Assembly (NCBI RefSeq): GCF_937616625.2
Contig: NC_065577.1
Span: 1,591,001 to 1,655,000, forward strand
DNA length: 64,000 bases
Origin: Mercurialis annua
Lineage: Eukaryota > Streptophyta > Magnoliopsida > Malpighiales > Euphorbiaceae
Direction of reading: 5' to 3'
In this document: one piece after another, positions 53,276-64,000 of the stretch
How positions within the stretch are numbered: position 1 is the stretch's first letter
How the letters are laid out: the number at the start of each line of letters is the position of its first letter
The notes under the pieces: generated by a model
What the model was told of the DNA's origin: nothing
Seen by the model: the letters and a program-made list of their open reading frames with translations, nothing else
Databases searched by the model: none
Made by a program: the position numbers and the translations under genes

Positions 53276-53454
53276 GAATTTTGTTCTATGCTGCATTATA
53301 CATTATATATCGGTTACCGAAAAACCGAACCGAAATTTACTCATTATTTCGGTTCGGTTTCGGTTCGGTTTTTTCAAATGAAAAAAACCGATCGGTTTGG
53401 TGAAAATGGTCGGTTTGAAAACCGAACCGACCGATGCACACCCCTAGCTACACT

Positions 53455-54637
53455 TACAAAGTGCAAAAACAAATGAGAAATAAATTTAGGGTACGTGGCA
53501 ATGACAAAGAACAACATACATTGAAATTACAGTCTCTGATTAGGATATGACGTGGCAACAATATCCAATTGGACCACCCAATGCATCCAAAAATGTTCAT
53601 ACTATAAATAATATATATGCTATATATTAAATAATCATAGTAGTGACTCTATGATTCAATTCAACATTAAAAATACTAATATTTATTAATAGTAAGATAA
53701 AAATGGAGAAAATGGGATTCCAATTATCCAAAACAAACAGGTCATTATATTTTGGATTCTTGTTGTATAATTAATGTGTATGGTTTTAATTGGCCGTACC
53801 AAAGTATCAAAGCCAAGATTGTGGAAGGAAAAAATTAATATTTTTCCAATTTATATTATTGTTACATACAATTTTATATGCAACTTGAGGATGGGAATTA
53901 CTCTCTTTTTTATGAGTGTCTTTTGCATGACTTTGAAAGACGTTTTAGGGTTTGGGAACCGGATAGGGTATATTTCACTTTCATTTTCTATATATATTCC
54001 GAATTTCACTTGAAATTAAATGTAAGATTCTCATTTTCAACTTATATTAAATAATTGATACATATATATATAATATACATATACAGTCCACAAAAAAACA
54101 TTTGATTCTTTTATTAATAAAAATAACGCAAATGAAAATAAACATTATGTTCAAATCTTTAAAACGCTTCAATAATAGCCAATATTATTTAATATTATTT
54201 AAAATGTCCAAATTCAAAAATAAATGTGCTGACGCTGATGTACTCGCTAATGTGGGCTGTTAATATTTTTTTTCCATATATAAAAAATATGAAGTAAAAG
54301 ATGCAAATAATGACCTTAAAAACTAAATATTTAATTTAGCGAAAACATCTGTCATGTCTAAATCTTAAAAATATTTTGCATGCATAGCAACTATGTGGTA
54401 GTCCATGAACATCAATAAAAAGTTGGAAAGAATAATTACTAAAATTATATTTTTTCCGTTTTAATTTACTTTACAATCGAGCCAAAATTATTTGTCTATT
54501 ACTTATCCATCTACAATTTCAAAATAAATTTTACCATTATCTTTCAAATGATTACACCGTGATGAATCAAAGCATTTATTTATTTATATGGTTAAATTAG
54601 TCTTTACCTTTAGAACACAAAGAACACTTTATTAATT
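53455..54637. other. Gene-free stretch
   Basis: The open frame at 53774-54013 has no family features. No paired repeats were found. Confidence 0.5.
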
Positions 54638-54855
54638 GGCTTAATTGAATTAAAAGTCACTAACTTTCGCGTGTTTATGGTATTTAATATAATCTTTTTT
54701 GCTTGACATATTAACATTAACTTTCATTTTAAACGGCGCCGTTTTTCATCCCGTTGACAAATATGCCACAAAATGAAAGTTAATATTAAATATGTCAAAA
54801 AAATTATGTTAAATACCAAAAACACGCAAAAATTGGTAATTTTTGGTGCAAAGCC
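54638..54855. mobile_element. Short Mutator-type MITE with 9-bp target duplication
   Basis: It is 218 bases long. The arms share GCGTGTTT, GGTATTTAA and ATTAACTTTCATTTT in opposite orientation around AACGGCGCCGTT. The ends are GGCTTAATTG and CAAAGCC. The flanks TTATTAATT and TTCTTAATT match at 8 of 9 positions. Confidence 0.78.
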
Positions 54856-55929
54856 TTCTTAATTTGCTTTACTCTTAAATGACAAGTAAACAAATTTGAG
54901 TGAGTAATTAATAAAAGCAATAAATATTTGAATGTTTTTGGATATTCAGCTAAAATGAGATTACTAAATTTAGGGTTTTAATTAGCAACCGAATTTAGTG
55001 ATGTTAATATTTTAGAGAAAGATGTGGATGAGATTTTCACTTATTATAATTAGAAAATCTTAACCACTTTCGTTGTAATAAACGTTCCAATTGAAATTAC
55101 AAAAAACTTCAATCTGTCAAATTTGGAGCTCTTCTCAATTTGATATCATTGCCTTTGTATTAAACGTAGCAGCAATGAGAAAAATACAAAAAAATTAACA
55201 GAAATCATATTTATTTACAATTAATTCACCTAGTAACCTTAGACTAATTTTTTAATTAAATTAGCTGGTAGCCGCGGCATCATTAAGTGACCTTAAATTG
55301 ATTCTAATAATCACAAAATTATGACTAGAGAGGACATATAATAATAAGTGTGATTATGAGGAAAATGGTTAGGGGATATAAATATGATTTAATTACGGTC
55401 ATTCTTAAGCTTAATTTTGTTTTTGTTTAATGCACATTGAACTTATAGTAACAATAAAATCAGTCATTAAAATATATAGTTAATGAAGATTCTATGTTAT
55501 AGGATCATCTTCCAAGAGATCTCTGAATCGGATATCTTGATACGTGTCTATGCATTTGTAATTTTATTGTTTATATATTTCTTTCACAAATGCTAAAATT
55601 TCCACTAATAATAACAAAAATTATATGAACGGTTTCTCAACACAATGAGTCAACTATTTTAGAAAATATGATGAAAGCTGTAAAAATACAGCCATCCACT
55701 AAAGCTAAACTAACCATCATAGGTCACCCAAATTTAAAGGCTAAAATAACTAGATCTAATAATCATCTAAACTTCATGAACATTCCAAAAGAGTTTAAAT
55801 CCTAAACGTTCCAACTTAGAGTTTTCATTGTTGCCGGTGGTCCTGATTAACAGGAACCACCGCTGAAAATATCATATTTGACTCTCCACAAACATAATCT
55901 CCATAATGAGATAATGTTTTTGGAGTACA

Positions 55930-57150
55930 TCAATCTTCTTTTTCTACAATTGCATCTCCTTTCAGTTTATCAGTTTTATTTTTTTCAAGGACCGTCACAT
56001 TAGAGATATCTATAAACGGTATCATTTTACCACTAAACTGAAGCTGGGCTTTCTTAAACTGATTATTTCTTGAGCTGATTTTTTTCACCACATTTCCTTT
56101 AGCTTTTAATTTCAACCCATTAAGACTTTCCTTCTCTGCTTTGAATTTGCCTTTGACTTGCGCCAATAAATCTTTCCCTCTTGGCTTATTTTTCTTATTA
56201 ATATCAATATCAATAAGATTTGTAACAACCAAATTCTTACCAATCTCAGCAGATTTGAGAGTTTGAATTTTCCTCGTTGACTGATCCTTGTGAATAAATG
56301 AATCAATACTAGAGGTAATCTCTCCCCTAATCTTACTTCTTCCATTTTTCGTTTCACTGTCTCTCCCCTCTGAAACAATGGCGGATTATCGTCTTCCTTC
56401 ACATTTTTCGAATTAACTCTTACACGTTTTCTCTTACTAATCATATACCTTGCATTAGACCTGCTCTGATAAGATCTGAATACTTGTACCTTCCGGACAC
56501 ATCTGCACCTCCATGACTACATTCCAACAAAGGATGGCCAAAAATGCCGCACTTGTAACACAATTCATGGAGTTTTTCATAGCGTAACACTGTTGTTACA
56601 ATTGTGCCTTTATCATCAATACAAACCTTTAAACCTCGTTTCAAAGATTTTGAATGATTTTAACACGGACTCGGATATACTTGCCTAAACAATCTCCAAA
56701 GGCTCCAGGATCCACCTTCTCCACAACACCAATTTGAGACCCTAAGGAGAGACCTGATTCTCTGTCATACAAATCGATGCCAAATTATGGATTTGCACCT
56801 GCCATCTCAAATTTCATATCTGTATAGTCCCATAATCCAATTGGACAATCAAGCACCATAAGATTTTCCTTAAAATATCAAGATCCACCTTGCAAAATCT
56901 TTCTTCTATCTTCTTGGCAATCAAAATGGAAAACAAACAAGTTATTTTCCAAGGATTCAACCACTGGTGCTTTCTTTGTTTTCCATTTCTTTGTTTTCCA
57001 CAGATAATTAACAGTGAAAATAACTCCCTCATGATTCATCTTGTTCGTTGACATAATTTTTCTAATCAACGAATTAGCAACTTTTTATTCTCCAACACTC
57101 CGAGCTTTCTCCCCAAGGTCACATACCACCACGTCTTCGTAATCCGATAG
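55930..57150 (-). pseudogene. Decayed DUF4283/zinc-knuckle ORF of a LINE-type retroelement
   Basis: Minus-strand frames spell the DUF4283 domain in pieces. One piece contains WKTKKAPVVESLENNLFVFH followed by DCQEDRRKILQGGSW. Then LMVLDCPIGLWDYTDMKFEM and SQIGVVEKVDPGAFGDCLGK appear in a shifted frame. A CCHC zinc knuckle follows (CYKCGIFGHPLLEC, 56520-56570), then a Lys-rich tail. The copy is broken: frameshifts occur near 56875 and 56640-56650, TAA at 56785-56787 and TGA at 56641-56643. This domain pair is typical of ORF1 of plant LINE-type elements and of sequences derived from them. No reverse-transcriptase ORF was found alongside, so it is a fragment. Confidence 0.75.
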
Positions 57151-57730
57151 TGATAGAGATTAACACAGAGAAGTAATCTCAATATTCTATTCCTAAAAGC
57201 AAGATTTTTTAGGGTACAGAAAAGGAAGGCTATTCTGTCATAGACAACACTATGTTGCTAATTTTATTATTTGTAGTTTATACTTTATACACATCTCTTC
57301 TCATTTAATTTGAAACAATTCTTTTAGGATTAGGTGCAAATTAAAGCGTGAATGTTATTGCGATTTATAATTACAATATAAATTTTAAATTTTACAAATT
57401 AGTGATTAAATTTTATGTTTTGGCAAATTAAAATATCAAACTGTTCGTGGACATTACAATATATATTGTTCTTATAGCCACATCAGCATCTTTTCAATAA
57501 AAATATAGATCGGTATTTTAATTTATCAAAAATTTAAAATTAGTGACCAACAATTCACGTTGAAATTGTAAAATTATTAAAGTTTGTGATTAATCTTATG
57601 ATTAACTGTTTTTTACATATAGAAAAGAGAATAAAGCTAAATGTGGCATTCTCCTTTCTCACCATCTATAACTTATTTTCAGAAAAAGGCCAAATCATTT
57701 CTAAATTCAAAATTTTGAGTATTTTATTAA

Positions 57731-58104
57731 GATTTAATATCATAAAAAAAACCCTGACCTTTCATTCCCTTTTCAATTCTATCACGGCGTGTAAATCTGT
57801 CAATTTTACCCTATTTTACATTTTTTCATTTCAACTGTACCCGAAGCATAAAATTGACCTTTTTTTATTTGGCAAAAATTCTCTAAATTGGCCCTTTTTG
57901 CATTAGATTAATTTTTTATATTAAATTGACCATTTTTAAAAAAAATTTATTGAACTTTTGTCAAATAAATAAAGGTCAATCTTATGTTTCAGGGTACAAT
58001 TGAAATGAAAAAATGCAAACTGGGGTAAAATTGACAATTTTTCAACGTCAGGGTAGGATTGAAAAAGGAATGAAAGGTCGGGGTTTTTTTTAAGGCATTA
58101 AGCC
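57731..58104. mobile_element. Mutator-type MITE with exact 9-bp target duplication
   Basis: TTTTATTAA flanks both ends (57722-57730 and 58105-58113). The arms share CTGACCTTTCATTCC and CAATTTTACCC blocks in inverted order. The right end is GGCATTAAGCC; the left end is more decayed (GATTTAATATC). Confidence 0.85.
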
Positions 58105-58149
58105 TTTTATTAATCATGATTACATGTTTTGATTTCTAGTAATAAAAAA

Positions 58150-58265
58150 ATTCTTAGATAGACTCGGTCCACCACGTCATCCATGGACTAATCACATAAT
58201 GACACGTCATTAAAATGATGACAATTTTGTAAATGTGACGTGTTGAACTGAATCTATCTAAGAAT
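58150..58265. mobile_element. Compact MITE related to the 14383-15000 element
   Basis: The inverted ends are ATTCTTAGATAGACTCGGTC and AACTGAATCTATCTAAGAAT. The centre, CACGTCATCCATGGACTAAT then GACACGTCATTAAAATGATG, matches the arms of the interrupted element at 14383-15000. It lies only 36 bases after another MITE. Confidence 0.75.
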
Positions 58266-59324
58266 TTTAGATGATAATATTCTAAAAGTATTCTAAAAGT
58301 ATTTGAGCGTAATCATTGGAAAGCAATTTGCTTTTTATTTCTTTTGGCGTAAACTACTAAAATCTTAAATTTTAGTTTATTTTTTAATTTTAAGTTTTAA
58401 TTGAACCATGATCTGTTAAATATGAAGTAGAAAAAGATTTTATGTCGCTTTACATTTAAACTTTTTTATGGTAAAAAAATAAATTAAGAAAATACGAAAC
58501 AATATAAAATACATACTTTATTTTTTTTAACTTCATTTTAAACAAATGGCTATAGTTAAAATTGAAATTTTTTTTTTAGAAAAAATGACAATTCTAAAAT
58601 CTTGGGCTACAAACAAAAAATAGATTAAAAAATAAATTTTTTAGATGATTAAGCCAAATATGTATTCTAATAATGCCCATCTTTAAATTTAGACTTAATT
58701 TTACTTTTGTAGCAATGCCACAATATTGTTTATAAAAAAAGAAAATGTTTTAAATTAAATTTAACCAAAACAATTTCGCCCGTTGATTTAGTTTAGTTAA
58801 ATTTCTACTAGCAAGTGTATTGAAATTTTGTTATCACAAAAATCAAATCAAATCAAATCAAATAATTTAATATTTTCTCTAATTATACAAACTAAACTGG
58901 ATTTATCGTATCATTGCTTCCTCCAGATTAAAATTTCTCTATTTGTGAATTTTATGTAATAATCTCAGGTAAATACAAGAAGTTATAATATTTTAGAAAG
59001 TAATTAAAGTTATTAGGCTTAATAGCTTAAAATAATTACGATTTTTAGTGCATTTTGCAAATTCAGTACAAACTTTTATCTTCGACAAATTAATACATGA
59101 ATTGTTATTTTTTATACAATACTAGACACCTGAGCAATTTTCAACTAAAAAAATACTGATGTATACATCAGAATAATTAATTATTAAGTTTAGACTTGAT
59201 ATCTCCTACTTCGACTAAGTTGTAAAAAGATATTGATAAACAAGACTAATGAATATTACATTTCAATATTAGAGCGATATGTGAGTAAATGTGTAAAAAT
59301 CATACAACTTTAACATTTTAGAAA

Positions 59325-59695
59325 GGCTTATCCCCTTAAAAAACCCTCATCTTTTACCCCCAATTCGTTTGCACCCTTACATTGCAAAACCACCAAATAT
59401 ACCCAAATTATGACCTTTCACTTTCAATTGCACCCTCAAGCATTAAATTGATCTCTTTTCACTTGAAAAAATAGGTTTATTTTTGTTTTAAATAAAATAT
59501 TAAGTCCTATTTTAAAATATATGCTAAAATTTAAAGTATTGATTTGAACATTTTTCGAGTGAAAAGAGGTCAATTTAATGCTTGAGGGTGCAATTGAAAG
59601 TGAAAGGTCGTAATTTGGATATATTTGGTGGGTTTACAACGTGAGGGTGTAAACGAATTGGGGGTAAAAGGTGGGGGATTTTAAGGGGATAAGCC
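59325..59695. mobile_element. Mutator-type MITE with exact 9-bp target duplication and near-perfect arms
   Basis: The 371-base element has inverted ends GGCTTATCCCCTTAAAA and AAGGGGATAAGCC. TTTTAGAAA flanks both sides (59316-59324 and 59696-59704). Long matching arms (TTGCACCCTCAAGCATTAAA and its complement) suggest a relatively young copy. Confidence 0.9.
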
Positions 59696-59704
59696 TTTTA
59701 GAAA

Positions 59705-60484
59705 TAATAAGTTTTGTAATTACAGTTAAAATTTAAAAAAATATATAAATAATTCATATATAATGTAAATTCGTAATAATATAAATTAGTTATAAAATTA
59801 ATTTTTCTTAAAATAACCTTTGTAATAAGAAACTAAAAATAACAAAATCAAATAACTCATGCGAATGCCTCGCTAATAGTAAATTTTTAGAAATAAAACC
59901 TATATAGACATTATAATTTTTTAATAAGAAAAAATATCAGCCAAATGAATTGATTCAGTCTTTTAAAATTTTCATCGCTACATGATCTATTTTAATGTAC
60001 AAAAATTTCATTTTGTATTTAAAAATTGAAAAAAATATATATAACATAAACGAAAGAGAGAAGTGAAACCTACAAACATAGGTGAAAAAGTAGGATATAT
60101 CGGACAAATAATAAAAAATAAAATATTATTTTTATTCAAGTATTATGTATATAAAGTTTTATTATATAATTAATTTTCGATAAATGTTTTTTTATTGTCG
60201 GAATGAATAAATTTACTAATTTATGATAAATGTGAACACCATATGGCCGTCAAAAAATTCTATTGGATGACTGTTTTGCAATATCGTCATTTGATTTTGA
60301 TATCACTTAATTATTGTGATGAGGAGTTGTTATTTTTATATTGTTAATATTTTCATTTAGCCTCTGAATAAAAAAAAACGTTTAAGCTGAAACTTGGTCT
60401 CCAATTAAGTATGTTGTCCCAAAACTTGGTGAGCACGCCAAAGTTACGATTTTATTGAAAGATATTTTAAAAAATATTAATGTA
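59705..60484. other. Gene-free AT-rich stretch upstream of the lysyl-tRNA synthetase gene
   Basis: No ORF or paired repeat is supported here. The promoter motifs begin at about 60495. Confidence 0.5.
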
Positions 60485-60595
60485 TTAAGACTTATTTGCG
60501 CGCGCTACGCTAGTTGTTTTAAAAACCCTAGCTACTATAAACAACCCTAACTTCTAAATTTCCAGCCAAAAAAATAATAATTCAGCGAAGCAAAA
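60485..60595 (+). promoter_or_regulatory. Promoter and leader of the lysyl-tRNA synthetase gene
   Basis: AAACCCTA (60523-60530) and AACCCTAA (about 60542-60550) are telo-box motifs often found with translation-related plant genes. CTATAAAC near 60535 may be a TATA box. A GCGCGCGC run precedes them near 60498-60505. Confidence 0.5.
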
Positions 60596-63500
60596 ATGGA
60601 AGTTCAAGCTTCTAATTCAGCTGAAATTAGCAAGAAGTAACTATTTTTTTCTTTTTTAGATTCAGTTAAATCAGATTTTAAACTTTTTTTTTAATTTCGT
60701 AAAAGGTTTAATAATAATAATGATGATTGATTGTGCAGCGCTATGAAGAAGGAGATTAAAATGGTACGGAAGGCGGAAGAGAGACGCCGCAAGGAAGCGG
60801 CGAAGGATAATCAGGTAATTATTTTTTTTCTTTTAATGCACAAAACAAATTTGATTGAATTTTTTTTTATTTTAGACAATAATTGTGAAATATTTTCAAT
60901 TTCAGGCTGCGAGTGATGCTAACCTAGGTCAGAAATCCGCAGCGGCCGCCGATGAAATTATGGATCCTACGGTATGAGCTTGTTCACAGTAGGGGTGTGC
61001 AATAACCTAACCGGACGGAACTGAAATACGAATATTGATTTGGTTTTTTTGATTGATACGGTTTGGTTCGGTTTCAATCAAATAGAAATTTGATATTCTG
61101 TTTTCAATTCAGTTTTAGTTTTTTGAAACGCGATTTAATCAGAAAGCCGAATAACGAATTTAAAAAATTAATACTTCCTCCGTCCTGTTTAATAAATCCC
61201 CTATTCTATTTTGTAATGTCCCATATAAAAAGTCTCATTACTATTTTTAGGATAATTTTTCCATTAAATATCCCATTTTACCCTTCTTTTCTTTATCTGA
61301 AAAGAGTTATATAGAAAATTCCACTATCATTAATATGGGTAAAATATGAAAAAACATAAAAAGACAAAGATAATTATATTTTCTTAATTGTGTGTAAAGT
61401 CAAATAAGACCTCTGAAGTGGGACGGAGGGAGTATAAATATATTTATTTATACTTTTTCAGTCTTTTTTCTTTAATTTAACCTACGATTAGTAAATTTCT
61501 TATATTATTAGTCAATATTCTTATTAATATTTTCAGTTCTGTTGGATGCATTCTGAACCTAGAATTCGGTTTGTTGAAATTTTACCAAATTTCGGTTTTC
61601 GGTTTGTTTGTTCAGCTACCGAACCAAACAAACTGATCAATTGCACAGGCCAAATTCACAGTCTAGGCATGATTAATGTGCTTGTTTTTAATGTCATTAG
61701 AGAATGACATATTCTTCGGTTTGACTCATGGGGTATTATAAGCATAATTGATCTCCACATTTGGATGTTTTTTGGTTCTGATTTTCACTTATTTGCAGCA
61801 ATATTCTGAAAGTAGGAAAGCCTACCTGGCTTCTCAGAAGGCTGAAGGAGTAAATCCCTATCCTAATGAGATCTTTGTTACCTTGTGTGCAAAAGAGTAC
61901 ACCGACAAGTATGGAGGATTACGCGTCGGAGAGAATCTTGAGGATGTCACCGCATCTTTGGCTGGTACGCGTAATATGAAATCCTTAACTTATCTAGGAT
62001 ATGATTTTTTTGCAAATTGCATTATGTCAACCAAATAAAATCCTTTCTGCTAGGACGTATCATCAAGACTCGATCATCCTCTGCAAAACTTGTGTTTTAT
62101 GATTTGCATCGCAATGGTGTTAAGGTCCAAGTTGTGACCAATTGGAGGTATTTAATTATTGTCATTTGATCTTTCCTCAAAATTTTATGCATGTTGAGTT
62201 ATTAAATGGTCTATGATTTAATTCTGATGGCTTATTTTTTCATTCAACATGTTAGTATAGCCTTTTTTTGGTTTCTTCTTGAACTAAAAGATAAATTTTT
62301 GTTCTTGCAATTCCAGAAAATCAGGCATGGAAGTCGATGAATTTTCTAGGCTCCATTCTAACGTAAAGCCTGGTGATATTGTTGGTGTCATTGGCTATCC
62401 AGGTACAAACTAGTTATTGTTTTTGACTATATGTTTGATGATTATCTATTTCGTGTGGTTTTCAATGGGCAAACTGAAGGGAAAAAGTTGATATCTGAAA
62501 CCACATAAAAATCTTTTAGATATTTCCAAATTTTTTTGCTAGTTTGTGAAGCTGGCGAATGGGTCTGGCAAGGAAAATATTGTATTTTTTTGTTATATAT
62601 GCGAAGATGTGTCTAGAAAACTATTTTGCAGTTTATTCCCTTATTCCTTTATTTTCATGGAGAGTGTGATACAATGAGAAAGTAGTTATATATCTCGAGG
62701 TCCTCGTGAGCTTTATTGTGTGTTGTTTCTGCATTGCATCTAATCTGTTGGCTTCTTCCGTTCTCCTAGGAAAAACTAATAGTGGAGAGTTAAGTCTCTT
62801 CGCTACATGTTTTGTGATTCTATCTCCGTGTCTTCATATGACACAAAAGGAGAAGGCCAGTCCTAGTGGATTCAATGCCAATATTTGGGTCCCAGGATGT
62901 TCCAGGAATCCCAGTGCATATATTTTAAAAGATCAGGTATTGGTTGTATTGAATAAAATTTGAATAGAATACATTATTCTTACTGTTCAACTTACTTTTA
63001 TTTTGAAGTTTTTCTAAATTGTTTATAAATAAGCTCTCTAGTCCATCAACTTGAAGAAATGATGAAACTTAGTTTTTATTTTCTTCTTTTACTTGGTAGA
63101 TTCATTAGATGTAATGCGCGACTTAAAATTATTGTTTAAGACATGTTTTGGGGCTACTATTTTAACTGTTTTTTTGAACTTCAGAACCCAACTTTGACAG
63201 TGAAATTCATTGCTGCATTCTTTGCTATTGAAAGAATCAAAACTCTCATTCAGTTACAGTTTCTGCATTCCCTTCGCATCCCTATTATTAATTTATTCTT
63301 TTTATGGTGCTAGGAAACTCGTTATCGTCAACGCTATCTAGATCTAATGCTGAACCAGGAGGTTCTACGGATATTTGTGACCAGATTTAGGATCATAACA
63401 CACATTAGAAGCTTTCTTAACGGTCTTAATTTCATAGAGGTTAGTAATATGCTTTGCTTTATTTTTTTTTATGTTTTTGTTGCTGATCGTCTTAACTTCC

Positions 63501-64000
63501 ATCAAAAGGTCGAGACGCCCATTTTGAACACAATTGCTGGTGGAGCTACTGCTCGCCCTTTTGCGACTTATCACAATGATCTCAGCATGCCGATGTTTAT
63601 GCGAATTGCTCCCGAGCTTCGCCTTAAAGAGTTGATTATTGGTGGATATGATGGTGTTTATGAAATAGGAAAACAGTTCAGGAATGAGGGTATTGATTTA
63701 ACTCACAATCCTGAATTTACAACCTGTGAGTTTTATAAGGCCTATGCTGACTGTAATGTCATGCTAGAACTAACAGAGAAATTATTGAGTGGTAAGTTTT
63801 TTTCTATTTGGGGATGCAAAACATATTCTTTTAATTGGTTTCACTTTTGAGAGAAATGTAGGAAAAAAGATCTGATTGTGTTGGGTTGTTATGTTGGTTC
63901 TTTCTTATCAGGAATGGTGAAGGAGATTACGGGTGGCTACAAGATTAAATATCACGCGAATGGACTTGACAATGATCCAATCGAGATTGACTTTACACCA
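60596..64000 (+). CDS. Lysyl-tRNA synthetase, cytosolic class II (3' end outside window)
   Basis: Ten exons are visible: 60596-60636, 60739-60814, 60906-60971, 61799-61964, 62054-62147, 62317-62402, 62770-62936, 63314-63439, 63509-63791 and 63912 to the window edge. The enzyme charges tRNA-Lys with lysine. A Lys/Arg/Glu-rich N-terminal extension ([20 protein letters not shown]) is typical of eukaryotic forms and helps tRNA binding. Exons 4-7 encode the OB-fold anticodon-binding domain ([33 protein letters not shown]). Then come [12 protein letters not shown] and [10 protein letters not shown] of the catalytic core. Class II motif 2 is [20 protein letters not shown]. Motif 3 would lie beyond the window. 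Several positions differ from plant homologues as I remember them, for example [11 protein letters not shown] where GGLDRVYEIGK is usual, so a divergent paralogue is possible. Intron 3 holds nested MITEs. Confidence 0.93.
60990..61653. mobile_element. hAT-like MITE in intron 3 of the lysyl-tRNA synthetase gene
   Basis: It starts TAGGGGTGTGCAATAACC and ends with the decayed ATTGCACAGGCCAA. GTTCACAG and ATTCACAG flank it, 7 of 8 identical. The left end lies 18 bases past the exon 3 donor. A Stowaway MITE is nested inside. Confidence 0.75.
61174..61432. mobile_element. Stowaway (Tc1/mariner) MITE nested in a hAT-like MITE
   Basis: The 259-base element has TIRs CTTCCTCCGTCC and GGGACGGAGGGAG with TA on both sides, the standard Stowaway signature. 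The arms pair over most of their length. Confidence 0.92.

Larger units (their letters stand above)
52914..53446. mobile_element. hAT-like MITE with exact 8-bp target duplication
   Basis: The 533-base element has TIRs TAGGGGTGTGCA and GCACACCCCTA, flanked by GCTACACT on both sides (52906-52913 and 53447-53454). Subterminal arrays of ACCGAACCGAAC and their complement form long hairpin-prone arms. The middle carries two tRNA-like segments in opposite orientation. Confidence 0.88.

Noticed and set aside
53204..53476. 90-codon open frame inside the hAT-like MITE
   Set aside because: It covers the tRNA-like segment and the ACCGAACC arm. The translation is repeat-driven.

Overview
The window is plant nuclear DNA, almost certainly from a eudicot. 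It is very AT-rich. It holds nine multi-exon protein-coding genes with canonical GT-AG introns and plant-type products, separated by long intergenic stretches full of short non-autonomous DNA transposons. The species cannot be fixed from the sequence alone. There are no bacterial operons, CRISPR arrays or rRNA genes.

Genes in order: a Mpv17/PMP22 membrane protein (+, 3746-5938); an ADA1/HFI1-type SAGA coactivator subunit (-, 8087-9142); a PUT5/LAT5-like polyamine transporter (-, 10714-13133); an ERV1-type FAD-linked sulfhydryl oxidase (+, 15512-18594); a small stand-alone UBP-type zinc-finger protein (-, 20276-21574); ribosomal protein S29 (+, 23866-24798); a QWRF/AUG8-family microtubule protein (+, 39834-44835); a class II LOB-domain regulator (-, 49585-50699); and the 5' two-thirds of a lysyl-tRNA synthetase gene (+, 60596 to beyond 64000). 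All splice phases are consistent from start to stop in the eight complete genes. There is no sign that neighbouring genes work together; this is ordinary eukaryotic gene order. A decayed DUF4283/zinc-knuckle ORF, typical of plant LINE-type elements, lies on the minus strand at about 55930-57150.

The richest content is the mobile DNA. Many elements could be bounded to the base from terminal inverted repeats plus flanking target-site duplications (TSDs). They include a 2.86-kb Mutator-like element with long terminal arms and an ATCAACAT-repeat core (28528-31389), and a foldback element with a self-palindromic 32-bp minisatellite core (27012-27844). There is a swarm of 0.2-0.5-kb MITEs with 9-bp TSDs, and several hAT-like MITEs with 8-bp TSDs, two of them head-to-tail around one repeated target octamer. 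Tourist-like elements, a Stowaway nested inside a hAT-like MITE in a lysyl-tRNA synthetase intron, and three copies of a tRNA-related SINE-like sequence complete the set.

No convincing new biochemical system was found. The most unusual structures are the palindromic minisatellite, the long-arm Mutator-like element, the repeated-target hAT pair and a hAT-like MITE carrying two opposed tRNA-like segments.
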